Shown one piece after another: positions 20,101 to 33,300 of a DNA stretch of 64,000 nt. The DNA lies in assembly GCF_010119235.1 (NCBI RefSeq), contig NZ_JAAATZ010000001.1, forward strand, positions 1,642,501-1,706,500, given 5' to 3'. This DNA comes from Flavobacterium phycosphaerae. GTDB taxonomy: Bacteria > Bacteroidota > Bacteroidia > Flavobacteriales > Flavobacteriaceae. Positions within the stretch are counted from its first letter, which is position 1. The number at the start of each line of letters is the position of its first letter. A program made the translations under genes and the position numbers. Below the pieces are notes generated by a model. That model was given only the letters and a program-made list of their open reading frames with translations. It was not told where the DNA came from and searched no databases.

Positions 20101-22939
20101 AAACGGAGTGACAGGCGATATAGCTACAGGTACAGTAGTGTTTAATCCGACAGTTACTACTACTTATATATTAACAGCTACACAAACCAGCGGTAATTTT
20201 TCTTCCAATACGGCAACTTATACTGTTAATGTAAATCCAAAACCATCACCTATAACGATTACTCCTTCGGCACCAACAATTTGTCAAAGTGATACTACTT
20301 ATCAGCCGCTTGTTGCTACAGGAGGTATTGTACAAGGAATATTAACGGATGTATTGTTTGAAGATTTTAATAGTTCCAGTACTACTTTTACTACCATAAA
20401 CAGCTCAACATCAGGTACGCCTGCCAATGCTGCTTGGACGCTACGTCCTAGTCCATATGCATTCCGTGGTATAAGTAGCTTTGATAATTCACAGTTTTAC
20501 TTCTCTGATAGTGATAATCAAGGAAGTACCGGAACAACATTAACCGAATTAGTTTCTCCTGTATTTAGTTTGGCAGGTTATTCTGATGCGGCCTTAAATT
20601 TCTGGCATTACTACAGACAATGGAATAACGGAAGTGCTAAAGTTGAAATATCTACCAATGGAGGTAGCACATATACCACTTTACCAAATTGTACATGGAC
20701 AACAACCACTCAAGGATCAGCAACCAATTTTAAAAATGTAACGGTTGACCTTACCGCTTATGTAGGACAAACAAATCTGGTAATCCGATTTATTTATAGT
20801 GCCAATTATGGTTATTATTGGGCAGTAGACAATGTTAGAGTATATGGAAGTAATACTTCTTTAATAACTTGGACACCAACTACAGGTTTGTATTTGGATT
20901 CACTTGGAACAACTCCTTATACAGGTCAAACCGTTTCAACAGTTTATGCTAAACCGACCACAACAAGGACTTATACCGCTGAGGCTAGCTCATTAGTGGG
21001 TTGTTCCAGAGATACTACCGTTACCGTTACCGTAACGCCAATTGTTGCAGGAACGGCTTCAAGTAATCAATCTATTTGTAACTTGGGTTCGATAACCGAC
21101 TTAACCTTGACAGGTTATTCCGGAACGATAACCGGATGGCAACATTCTACCAATGCTACTTTCTCTTCAGGAGTTAATAATATTGCTTCGAGTGCCTCGG
21201 CTACTTTAACCGCAGCACAAATTGCGGCCACTATAACAACAGGTCCTCGTTATTTCAGAGCGGTGATTACTAATGGTACTTGTACAACTTATTCCAATAT
21301 TATTACGATTACCTTCAATAAAACAATCTGGAATGGTGCTGTTTGGACTAATGGAACCCCTGATAGTACAAAAGCGGCTGAATTCCAAGGCAACTGGTCA
21401 GGAGGAAGTCTTTCTACATGTAGTGTTTTAGTTACCAGTGGAACAGTGTCATTTGCTGCCGGTCAAACATTAACAGTACAAAATGAAGTAAAAGTAACCG
21501 GTGGAACCTTGAATTTTGCTGATACGGCCAGTTTATACCAGGTGGCTAATATTACCAATCCATCTAGTGGAGATACCCCTTATTCAGGAAAAAATACAGG
21601 ACAGATTACCTATACCAGAAAAACAGGTACTCTACGATTGTATGACTATACCTATTGGTCCTCACCAATTTATGCTCAAGGATTGGTGGTCTTATCTCCT
21701 AATACACCTTATTTAGGTTTTTATCAATATGATGCAACTGTAGCAACTCCAAATTGGGCTTGGATTGATCCAATTAATCCAATGGAAGTATGTAGAGGGT
21801 ACATCATTAGATCACCTAATAGTTTTTCAACACCACAACAATTTACCGCTAATTTTTTCGGTACACCAAATAACGGAACATTAACTTATCCAATCAAAGG
21901 AACTACTAATCAATTAAATTTAATCGGAAATCCATACCCAAGTGCTATTGATGGTATCAAATTTTTGACTGATCCGGCTAATGGCAGTATAGATGGTACG
22001 TTATATTTTTGGACTCATAATACAGATATTGATGTAAATGGTCAATATACCCCAGCAGATTATTCTACTTATACCACTTTGGGCGGCTTGCCTTCAGCTT
22101 CAGGCGGACAGGCTCCAACCGGTGATATTGGTTCAGGAGTTGCTTTCTTTGTTCACGGTCTTTCAGACGGAACAGTTACCTTTAATAATGACATGCGTAA
22201 AGCCGGAGCAAATACTCAGTTCTTTAAAACTAGTACTCCTGCCAGTCAGGATGTTTCCGGAGTTGAAAAACACCGTTATTGGTTGGAAATGACCAATACA
22301 GAAGGGGCTTATAAAGGTATATTAGTTGGATATGCGGAAGGCGCCACTATGGGCTTAGACCGTTTATTTGATGGAGAAATGCTGGATATTGGTGGGGTAG
22401 TAACTATGTACACTATGGTAGCTCCTAAAAAATTAGGAATTCAAGGAAGACCATTACCATTTGATATTAATGATACAGTGCCGGTTGGTTATAAATCAAC
22501 TATAAATGGTAGTTATACAATAACCTTAACGAACTTTGACGGATTGTTTATGGATCAGGATATTTATTTAGAAGATAAATTACTAAATGTGGTTCATAAT
22601 TTAAAACAATCCGGTTACAATTTCACTACTGAAATGGGTACATTCGAAGACCGTTTTGTCTTACGATATACTGATGCATCACTTGGAATTGACAATCCGA
22701 ACTTTGATGAAAATTCTGTGATTGTATATCATAACAACAAAGGATTGCACATAAATTCGGGTGCTAAAGCGATGAAAAATGTAACTATTTTTGATATCAG
22801 AGGCCGACAAATTGCAGTCAAAAAAGAGATAAATTCTACAGAAACTGTATTCACAACATTGCCAAATACGAATCAAATTTTATTGGTGAAAATAGAAGCA
22901 GAAGACGGTAAAACAGTGACTAAAAAAGTGGTTTACTAA
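17193..22939 (+). CDS. Giant T9SS-exported surface protein A (5' frameshift in the signal peptide)
   Basis: Large modular secreted protein, about 1915 aa if restored. ATG 17193 begins a signal peptide (MKKTLLNP...) but the C-run at 17213-17217 is one base short; shifting there continues the frame into SNCCTLFSKFLLIILFSIG and ...ALSQNVANNYTY. The uninterrupted frame starts only at GTG 17303. Order (numbered from 17303): N-terminal beta domain (1-240), FN3 (about 245-335), a jelly-roll-like segment, a second FN3 split by two phage-tail-type repeats (560-659), GEVED domain (about 715-890), Ig-like domains, one with a nested jelly-roll (about 1010-1190), and a type C T9SS sorting domain in the last 80 residues. 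Probably a cell-surface adhesin; the ligand is unknown. Confidence 0.8.
18980..19280 (+). repeat. Two phage-tail-type repeats inside the second FN3 domain of A
   Basis: Copy 1 (about 18980-19133) and copy 2 (about 19146-19280) share the pattern Y.I..IGTT(N/D)(Y/F)T.IG..ANT.G..F.ATG.GAGTG...L. This pattern is common in tail-fibre and structural proteins of phages. The flanking FN3 halves (...ASGYEYYYTPVTG and SGSTAAGVIIANLSSLT...) read as one domain once the repeats are removed. Confidence 0.7.
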
Positions 22940-22954
22940 AGTCATAAAGGAATG

Positions 22955-23000
22955 CCAAAAAAACTAAAAACATACGCTTGTTTTTAGTTTTTTTGGTTTT
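22955..23000 (+). terminator. Strong terminator after surface protein A
   Basis: A perfect 17-bp stem: 22955-22971 against 22980-22996, 8-nt loop, followed by TTTT. Given its symmetry it could act on both strands. Confidence 0.85.
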
Positions 23001-23171
23001 ACAGCTGTTTTTTATTTTAAGAAGGTTTGTTAAAACATAGGTATTTTAGCATTATACACTTCTTTTTGCCGATAATAAAGGTATTTCGTCGATTAAGTTA
23101 TTATTAAATTATAATATAATTAACATTCTATATATATTAACACCTTATTTTTTAACCCAATTTTTTTAATT

Positions 23172-24362
23172 ATGATGAATTTTTACAATTCTTTGAATTG
23201 CAGTTCGAGAACTCGATTCAAAAATGGTATTGGAAATTCAGACGGTTCTCCGCCTATTTCCACATCCAAGGTCACGAAAGTGTCATGGTTGGTTATGATT
23301 CTGATGTTCTTGTCGTTGACGGTCAGTCAGCAGACGTGGGCGCAGAGTACAGCCAACTATACACCTTCTACAAGTACTACAGGTTCATTGGTATTGGACA
23401 AAGATGGTAATGCTATCGACATGAGCACGGGTACTACCCAGCTCTATGGAGGTCTCGTTGACACTTTTACAGCCACAGTAACCAACATTGGTTTTAACTT
23501 TACTATGATGGGTACTACGTACTCACAGTTTAGTTGTAATCCCGATGGTCAAATCAGGCTAGGAGCCACTGCTATTTCGAGTCATACTCAAACTGCCGCT
23601 GCCTCTACTGCTTTCCTTATTGCTAACAATGCGGATGGTAAGACTGATACGACAGGTAAAGTTCATTACAAAGTTCAGGGGACAGCTCCTAACAGAGTTT
23701 TGATTATTGAGTGGAAAGATGTTTGGATTTACTGGAATACCACGACCACAACATTCTCCACATATCAGGCTAGAATTTATGAAAATGGTACTTTTGAGTA
23801 TGTGTATGGAAGAATGTTTAATAACAATTCATCGACACAAACTACGGCTATAGGTTTTGCTTCGTCAAATACTGCCGGAACAATTGGTCAGTATACAACA
23901 CTGAATACAACACCTACTTATGGTAGTGCAGCTACTTCTTTCACTACTACGACATATGCTGCTAGTTCAGATATGGCTAATTTAAATTCAACTGCTGATG
24001 GCTCTAGAAGAGTATTTAGATTTACTCCTCCGGCAGCGCCAGCGGCACCGACAGCTTTAAACTTTACGGCTGTAACGGGTTCAACAACTACATTAAACTG
24101 GACGGATACTACGGGTGAAACCGGATATCAAATTTATCGTTCATTAGATGGTGTAAGCTATACTCAGGTTGGAGCTACTTTAGCTGCCAATACTGTAACT
24201 TCTGCACAAACCGGTCTTAGTTTCGGTACTACTTACTATTGGAGAGTAGTTGCTGTTAACGAAGGTGGTGCAAGTTCAGGTCTTGACGGTTCTCAGGCAA
24301 CAGTTGCCGGTACCTTAAGCGGTGTTAAAACTGTAGGTACTAGCGGGATTATACCAACTTAA
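23172..24362 (+). CDS. Giant surface protein B, N-terminal part (ends at a frameshift)
   Basis: 396 aa. Seen: a long charged N-region (about 37 aa) then a hydrophobic core LVMILMFLSLTVSQQTWAQ, a Sec signal with an extended N-region; a beta-rich N-terminal domain like that of protein A (NYTPST...NIGFNFTMMGTTY...WKDVWIYW); and an FN3 domain (about 295-385, NWTDTTGETGYQIYRSLDG). After AGC GGG (24342-24347) the frame runs into TAA at 24360. Inserting one G restores SGDYTNLTTAFAAINAN and continues for 3859 codons, so this is the front of one interrupted gene, not a separate protein. Confidence 0.8.
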   Translation: MMNFYNSLNCSSRTRFKNGIGNSDGSPPISTSKVTKVSWLVMILMFLSLTVSQQTWAQSTANYTPSTSTTGSLVLDKDGNAIDMSTGTTQLYGGLVDTFTATVTNIGFNFTMMGTTYSQFSCNPDGQIRLGATAISSHTQTAAASTAFLIANNADGKTDTTGKVHYKVQGTAPNRVLIIEWKDVWIYWNTTTTTFSTYQARIYENGTFEYVYGRMFNNNSSTQTTAIGFASSNTAGTIGQYTTLNTTPTYGSAATSFTTTTYAASSDMANLNSTADGSRRVFRFTPPAAPAAPTALNFTAVTGSTTTLNWTDTTGETGYQIYRSLDGVSYTQVGATLAANTVTSAQTGLSFGTTYYWRVVAVNEGGASSGLDGSQATVAGTLSGVKTVGTSGIIPT

Positions 24363-27300
24363 CAACAGCTTTTGCTGCTATCAACGCTAATGGTCTTGCC
24401 GGAGATGTTGAATTACAGTTGATTACAGGATATCCTGCAGCTGCTGAAACATATCCTATTGCCAGTTCAACTGCGTCTGCTGCCGGCGCTTATACTATTA
24501 AAGTATATCCAACAGTTTCAGGTTTATCTATTACAAGTGCTAACACAACCGGTACCTTAAATTTAAATGGTGCTGGTAACTTAACGTTTGATGGACGTGT
24601 TAACCAAACTGGTAGTACTGCTGATTTAATTATTGCTAATACCAATGCTGGTACTAGTTATGCAGTACAATTTATTAATGATGCTAAAAATAATACATTA
24701 CAATATTGTAACGTTCGAAGTGTGAATACTTCAACAACCAGTGGTACAATTGTTTTCTCAACAGCTGCTACAGGAACAACAGGTAATGATAACAATACTA
24801 TTACTAACTGTGATATTACTTCAGGTGCAACTAATGCTTTGAATGCAATTTATTCAGCAGGTACTTCTGTAGCTATTGATAATAGCGGTAACAGTATTAC
24901 AAACAATACTATTTCTAACTATTTCGGTGCTTCTACAGCTTCAAACGGAATTTTCGTAGCCAGTAACAGTTCAGCTTGGACAATTACAGGTAACAAATTT
25001 TTCCAAACGGCTACAAGAACTGCTACTACAGGTACTCAGAATAGAGCTATTCAAATCTTAACTTCTAGTGGAGGTGGTTATACCGTAAGTAATAATACAA
25101 TTGGTTTTGCTAATGCTGCAGGAACAGGAGTTACTACTTATGCGGGTGCAGTCACTAACCGTTTTGTTGGTATTGAGATTACGGCTAATACAACTGCTGC
25201 TTCCAGTATTCAAGGAAACACCATTTCAGGATTTAGTATAACTTCTTCAAGTGGTGGATCTGCAACGGGTCCAGTATTTGGTGGTATTATGGTTTTAGGA
25301 GGTTCGGTAAATGTTGGAACAACAACAGGTAATACTATTGGTGCTGCTTCAGGTACTGGTGCTGTAACTGTAACGGGTTCAACTACCGGATTTTTTGTAA
25401 CCGGTATTTATACCGCTACAACTTCAGGAGGTACAAGTACTATTCAAAATAACGTTGTTTCGTCTATTACTGCTACTGGTACTACTGCAGCTGTTGCGCC
25501 AACTTTTGCTGGTGTTCAGGCTACAGGTTCAGGTATCTTTACTATTTCGAGCAACACTATTGGAGGTTCAACAGCTAACGCTATTGCTTTAGGTACTTCA
25601 GGTACTACTACTGCAACGCTTTCAGCTATTGGTGTACAAAGTGCTTCTACAGGAACTCCGATTAATATCAATAGTAATACAGTTGATAACGTAACTAATA
25701 ATAGTACTGGTTCAAGTTCATTGTTATACGGTATTTATTATACAGGTTCAACTTCAGCGGTTACTGTAAATATGAATAGTAACACAGTTCGTAATAACTC
25801 TTTAAAAGCGGGAACGTTTGTAGGGGTTTATGATAACAATGGAGCTTTCAGTTCAACGACAGTGGTTAATGTTAACAATAATACTGTTAATACTAATACT
25901 GCTACTGGAACTGCTGCTGCTACAACTATGTATGGTGTAAGAGGGGTAACTTCTACTTATACTTATAGCGGAAACGTTATACGTGATATGTCAGTTTCGG
26001 CTAACGCTAGTACTTTTACTTCATCTTTATTTGGTATTAGTAATGCATCTTCTCCGGTGGGTGAAGCCGTTACTAATAACCAAGTTTATAATTTAAGTAT
26101 TGCCGGTGCTAACACTTCGACTTCAAATGCAATAACAGGTATCGTTGCCAATACTTCATCTTCTTCAACAAGAAGTATGAGTGGTAACGCTATTTATTCA
26201 CTTTCATTTGCTAATACATCTACCGGATCAGCAACCCTTATTGGTTTGTCATCTGGAGCAGGTGGAACAGTAACAGTGTTTAAAAATAAAATTTATGACT
26301 TAAGTGCTGTTGGTGCTGCATCTGTAGTTACCGGTTTAGCTATTACTAGTGGTACTACTGTTACAGCTTACAACAACCTTATTGGTAATTTAACATCAAC
26401 TACTGCTAACCTTGCTAATGCTATCAATGGTATTAACATTTCTGGTGGTACTACTGTTAATGCTTACTACAATACTGTAAGAATTGCCGGTTCAAGTTCA
26501 GGTGCATTATTTGGCTCTTCAGCTATTAATGCTTCTTCTACGCCAACCGTAAACTTACGTAATAACATTTTTGCAAATGCTTCTTCAACTACAGGTGCTG
26601 GTTTAGCAGCTGCTTACAGAAGATCATCTACAACTTTAACTACTTATGCATCTACCTCTAACAATAACTTGTTCAGTGGTTCAACTATTTTTACTGATGG
26701 TACAAATACAGATGCTACAATTGCAGCTTTCAAAACAAGAGCTACTCCTAGAGACGCGGCTTCAGTTAGCGCAACTCCTCCTTTCTTAAGTACTACAGGT
26801 TCTGATGCTACTTTCTTGCATGTTGATACTACTGTAGCTACTCAAATTGAAAGTGGTGGTGCTACTATTGCAACTTTTACAGATGACTACGATGGAGATA
26901 CTCGTAATGCTACTACTCCAGATATTGGAGCAGATGAGTTTACAGGTACACCGGCTGCTGTTGTTGTGATTAATAGTGTTGCTGCTTCTCCAACTGGAAA
27001 TGCATGTACTGCTTCAAGCAGAACTATTACTGCTAATATTACTGCAGGTGGAAATGATATCACTTCAGTTACTTTAAACTACTCTTTCAACGGTGTGGCT
27101 CAAACGCCAATCACTATGACAGGAGGAACCTTAACGGCAGGAACAACTTCTGATTTTACAGGAACTATCCCAGCTGCTACTTCTCCAACTAACGCCAATG
27201 TTACTTGGAATGTAACCGCTGTTGATCCTATTACTACGCAAGTTACTACAGGAACAGCTTATGCTGATGAGCCTTTATTAGGTTACACAGCTGCAGCAAC

Positions 27301-30300
27301 CGCTTCATTGAGCACCGTTTGTTCGGCTACTCCTACTGTTTTAACGGCTACATTAACTAAAACAGGGACTACAAGTCTTGGAACGGGCGCTTCAACTAGC
27401 TCAACTTCAGGTGGAAGTATGTTCCCAGGAAACTGGGGTGGTGCTAAAACTCAATACATAATTAAAGCTTCTGAATTAACAGCAGCCGGATTATCAGCTG
27501 GACCAATTACTTCATTAGCTTTCGAAGCAACCACTGCTTTCAGTGGTTATGAAGGTTTTGCTTTAAATATTGGGCATACTAGCGCAACTGTAGCAGCATT
27601 ACCATTAATAACTTCTGGCTTAACTCAGGTATATTCTGGTTCAGGTACCAATGGTGCTTATGCTACAACAGTAGGGGTTAATACTCTAACATTCTCCTCT
27701 TCATTTACATGGAATGGTACTTCTAATATAGTGTTATCATTCTGTTGGGCTAAGAATCCTACGGCTACATCTACAACTTCTACAACGGTAAAAGTTGATA
27801 GCCCAGGATTTACATGTACAGCTTATGGTCAAAAAGACAGTACAGTTGCTGCAACTATGTGTCCTTTCTCTGCTGCTGCTGATTTCGGAACTTCTGGTAC
27901 AGGTACTAGTCGCCCTAAATTCACTTTTGCAGGTGTTGTTGCAGCTCCAATTACTTCGGTATCTTGGTCTGATGGTACCAATACTTACAGTGGAAATAAT
28001 GCTTCAGTTTCTCCAACTGTAGATCCAACTTCTTACACTGGTACTATAACTTCTAGTGGATGTACAATTAATACAAATGCTGTTTCCGTATCGGTTAATC
28101 CTCTACCAACAGCTCCTACTTCAAGTAACAGCCCATCAACACAATGTGGTACTTTAGTGCCAACGGTTGAGGTTTCTGACCCTAACGCGTTTACTACACC
28201 TACATTCAAATGGTATGCTGATAATACTACAACTACTGCTTTACAAACCAGTACTTCAACTACTTACACAAGTACAGTAGCAAGTTCAAGATCTTTCTGG
28301 GTATCTGTTGTTAATCCAACTACAGGTTGTGAAAGTGCCAGAACAGAAGTTCAGGTTGTTGTAAATACTGCACCAACTATTACGGTTTCTCCTGGAGCTA
28401 CCGGAACAGTTTGTCAAAATGGTACTATCTCTCTAGGTGCTTCTAGTACAGGAGATTATTTATACTCATGGACCGCTAACACACCAACAGGAAGTGGTAT
28501 TGCTACTTCATTAAATGGTGCTTCAGTTGACGTAACTCCATCAGGAACAGGTCCATATACTTACACTGTAACAGGTGTTGGTCAAAATGCAGACTTAGGA
28601 TGTAGCAATACTAATACTATTGTTGTAACTATCACTCCGGCTCCGGTACTTTCAGTAGCTACACCAGCTGCTATTTGTAGTGGTGCTTCTACTACACTTA
28701 CTGCATTGCAGTCAGTAATTGGAGCAGGTTTTGCAACAATTGGTACTGGAACTTCTCTAACAAGTGCTACTGCGCAACCAACAGCTTTCTGTAACAGATG
28801 GCCATCATACCGTATGCAAACGGTTTATACTGCTGCTGAATTAACGGCTGCTGGTTTAACCGCCGGAAATATTACTTCGATGGCGTATGATATTACTACT
28901 TTAGGGGATGGTGCAACTAACTCTGGTTTCACAGTGAAAATTGGTTCAACAACTTCATCTACACTTTCAGGTGATTTTGTGTCTACAACCGGATTTACAA
29001 CTGTTTATCCATCACAGACGTATACTCATACAGCTACAGGATTACAAACTATTAATTTCTCTACTCCTTATTCTTGGAATGGAACTTCTAACATTATTGT
29101 AGAAGTAATTCACAATGGAGCAGATGCAACTAATAACTCAATAACATATTACACTGCTACAACAGGTAATACCGTAGCTTATACTTCAACTGCTTCAACA
29201 AACGCGGCTAGTTTCTCTAACCAACGTTTGAATGTTAAATTTGGTGGACAGGCTCAAACTTTAGCTGCAGGTTCGTTAACTTATGCATGGGATACTGTTC
29301 CTTCAACAAGTTTAGGAGCTACAGGAAATGTATTGACCGTTTCTCCATCTACTACAACTGTATATAGAGCGTCTGGATATGATTCAGCAAGTGCTTGTAC
29401 AGGAATTAAAGATGTTACAGTAACAGTTAATCCACTACCAACTGCGCCAACTACTAGTAATTCACCGTCTACTCAATGTGGAAATGGTGTTCCTACTGTT
29501 GCTGTTGCAGATCCTAACGGATTTACTACTCCAACATTCAAATGGTATACAGTATCTACTAATGGTACAGCAGTACAGTCAAGTACTTCAACTACGTATA
29601 CTTCTAGTATTAGTACTTCAACTACTTTCTATGTGTCAGTTGTTAATCCAACTACAGGTTGTGAAAGTGCCAGAACAATGGTTCAAGCTGATGTAACAGC
29701 TCCTTTTGCTATTGCTCCTACAGCAAGTACAAATGCAATTTGTTTATCAAGTACAGTTGATTTGTCAGAAACGGCAGGTAACTATCCAACTTATACTTGG
29801 ACAGCTAGTCCGGCTGCAGGAAGCGGCATCGCTACTTCATTAAACGGTGCTTCTCAAACTATTACTCCAACAGCTGCAGGTACCTATGTGTACACTCTTA
29901 CTGGTTCAGGAAATGGTTGTGTGAATTCAAGCACAGTTTCAGTGGTGGTTACTGCTTACCCTGGTGTTCCGACAGTTAATGCAACACCGACAACTCTTTG
30001 TAATGATGGTATAAGTACTTTAACTGCTGCATCAGCAGGTTCAGGAAATGTTACTATCGGAACTCAATCAACAACTGAGTTTGGAGGAGGAGTTTATAGA
30101 AATGGATTTGGAACAGGTGATTTTAGACATCAGTTAATTTATACCGCTGCTGAATTACAAGCTGCAGGAATAACAGGTGGTAATTTAACCTCTATTACCT
30201 TTAACGTAACTTCTGTAGGAAGTGGTTCGGCTAATAATTACACTATTAAATTAGGTGCCGCTACTTCTTCTACTGCTACGACTGGTTTCCAATCACCAAC

Positions 30301-33300
30301 ATTAACTACTGTTTACACAGCTTCAACTTATACAGCTGTATCAGGAAATAATGTTCATACATTTACTACTCCATATACTTGGAATGGTACTTCAGATTTA
30401 TTAGTGGATATTTGTTATAACATCAGTTCAACTGGAGGTTCGTCTACATTGGCGGCTACTACTCCTAGTGCTTTGAGAAATACCAATTTATTAGGTTCTT
30501 CAGGAGCTTGTACTGCAACAACTGGTGGAACTACTTATGCTAATAGACCTTTAGCTACATTTGGTGTGTCAAACCCATGTACTACTTGTGTTTGGTCTCC
30601 TTCAACGGATTTATATACTGATGCTGCTGCTACTACTCCATATACAGGAGGAGGAGCTGCTAAAGTATATTCTAAACCAACAGCTACCAGAACTTATGTA
30701 GCCAGAGCTTATGCTGCTGCTAATAGTGCTTGTTATAATGATTCGGCTAACCTTACAGTTACGCAAAACGGAATCACTATCGCTGCTATTACAGGTGGTG
30801 CAACTAGTGCATGTTTAACTGCACCAGCAACTATTGATTTTGATAATGCTACAGAAGGGGTTGAATGGACTTCATCTAACCCAGCGGTAGCTACTATTGA
30901 TGCCAACGGTGTTGTTACTGTTTTAACAGCAGGTTCAACAGTTATTGGTGCCAGAATTGTAGATACAGTGTTAGGTTGTACTTCTTACGCTCCTAATACA
31001 GTTACATTAAATGTATATTCTACAGTTACTGTTACATCTCAACCAATTGCGCAAAGTATTGTGCCGGGTGGAGATGCTTCATTCTCAATTATTGCATCAG
31101 GTTCTATTAACACAACCGGAAGCTACCAATGGTATTCTTCTGCTGATAATGTGAACTTTACTGCTTTAGTAAATTCTACAACTGAAGATCCAACTCCATA
31201 CACCAATGTTACTACAGCTACTTTAAATATTACAGCTGCAACAACTGCGTTGAATGGTCTTTATTATAGATGTACTGTGGCAGGATACGCTCCATGTACA
31301 ACTTCTGTAGATTCTGATAGCGCTCAATTAAGCGTTCAATTATTGTCTGTATCGAATCCTGCGAACCAAACAGCTTGTACTAATCCTGGTACAGCTACTT
31401 TCACGGTTACAACTACCGGTCCGACGCCAGATGCAATTTTATGGCAAGTAGATTCAGGTTCTGGATTCCAAGAAGGAGTATTTATTGAAGAATCTACTGT
31501 TATCAGTGGGGTTTCATTTACCGATGTAAATACAACTTCATTAGGAGTAGTAGGTTTAACAACAGCACAAAACACTTGGAAATTCAGAGCGGTTGCTGTT
31601 ATCTCTGATCCTGAAACTTTTGTTACTTCAGGTCAGGCTACTATAACTGTTTTTGCAGCTCCTGCTGTAACTACACAACCAACAAACCAAACGGCTTGTG
31701 GTACTGGTAGCACTGTAATCTTCTCTACAAACGGTTCTAATACTACAGGTTATTCTTGGCAGTATTCAGCAAACGGTACTGATTGGTCTGCAGTGGCTAA
31801 TGATACACCGGCTAATGTAACGTATGCAAATGCGTCTACAAGTGCTTTAAGTGTAACCACTACTTCTGCAACAGTTACTACAGGTACTTATTACTATAGA
31901 GCAGTATTAAATGGAGTTTCTCCATGTCTTGCTGTAAATTCAGACCCTGCTCAATTGTTATTTAATGTACCAACTATCGATACTAACCCGGTTGCTGCTT
32001 CAGTATCAGGTCTTATCGGAAGTACTGCTACATTTACGGTAGCTACATCAGTTTCAAGTCCTACTTACCAATGGCAGTATTCTACCAATGGTACAACTGG
32101 ATGGACTTCTGTAGCTAATAATACACCAACAGGTGTGCTTTATACCAATGCTACTTCAGCTTCTTTAGGTGTTGCTATTTCAGGTAATACTGCTGCAAGT
32201 GCTAACAATCGTTTCTACAGAGCGTTAGTAACTTCTGGTGGTTGTCCGGTAACTTCAACTGCAGCTGAATTGACTATTACTAATTACTGTACTTCTATAC
32301 CAACCAGCAATGATGGTTTAGGTATTACAACTGCTGTAGTTGGTACTACCAGCTTTACTGTTCCGGATGTAACTTTCCAAGACAATACAGCTACTACAGG
32401 ACTTAGCTTTACACAATTAGCTACTGTTCCGGTTAGTCTTACTTTTGCAACTGGATTTACATACAATAGTAATATTTGGATTGACTTTAATGACGATTTA
32501 GTATTTGATTCATCAGAATTACTTAAGTCAGCTGAATCATTGTCAACCAATCCAACAACTCTTGACATGACATTCACAATGCCATTAGGTGCTACTATTG
32601 GTACACACCGTATGAGAATTGGTACTGCTGACTCTGGTCAAGCAACTCCAAATCCATGTTTCTCTGGTTCATTCGGAGTTACTTTAGATTTTGCAGTTAC
32701 AGTAACAGCAGCTCCTACATGTAGTGTGGTTGATGCAGGTACTATTACAGCATCATCAACTACTGCTTGTGAAACTGGTTCAGTTTCTTTAACAGCTGCA
32801 GGTTATACTACAGCAGTAACAGGAACTTCATTCCAATGGTATCAATCCTTAAACGGAATTGACTTTACTGTTGTTGATGGAGCTACTGAATCTTCTTATA
32901 CTTCAGGTTTCTTAACGACCACAACTTATTTCAAATTAAGAATGAATTGTGCAACTACGGAATCTTTTGATGATAGTAATGTTATCACATTTACAGTGAA
33001 CCACCCAACAGTTACAGCTTCAAACGGAGCTTCACGTTGTGGTACAGGTACAGTTGATTTAACTGCTACTGGTTCAGCTGGTACTTCTTTAGCATGGTTT
33101 ACATCTCCAACAGGCGGTACTGCTATTGGTACAGGTTCTCCATTTACCACTCCAACTATTACGGCTACAACTGATTATTATGTTGAAGCACTTATTGGAG
33201 CAGGAAGTGCATCTGGTTTAGGAAAAGATGCTACGGCTATCCCTGAAACTACAGGTGCTTCTGCTGAAAGAGGTATTGTATTTACAGCTACTAATACAGG

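Noticed and set aside
24300..24425. Programmed -1 frameshift in protein B
   Set aside because: No slippery heptamer (X XXY YYZ) is present at AGC GGG ATT, and no downstream pseudoknot was apparent; a one-base deletion explains the sequence better.
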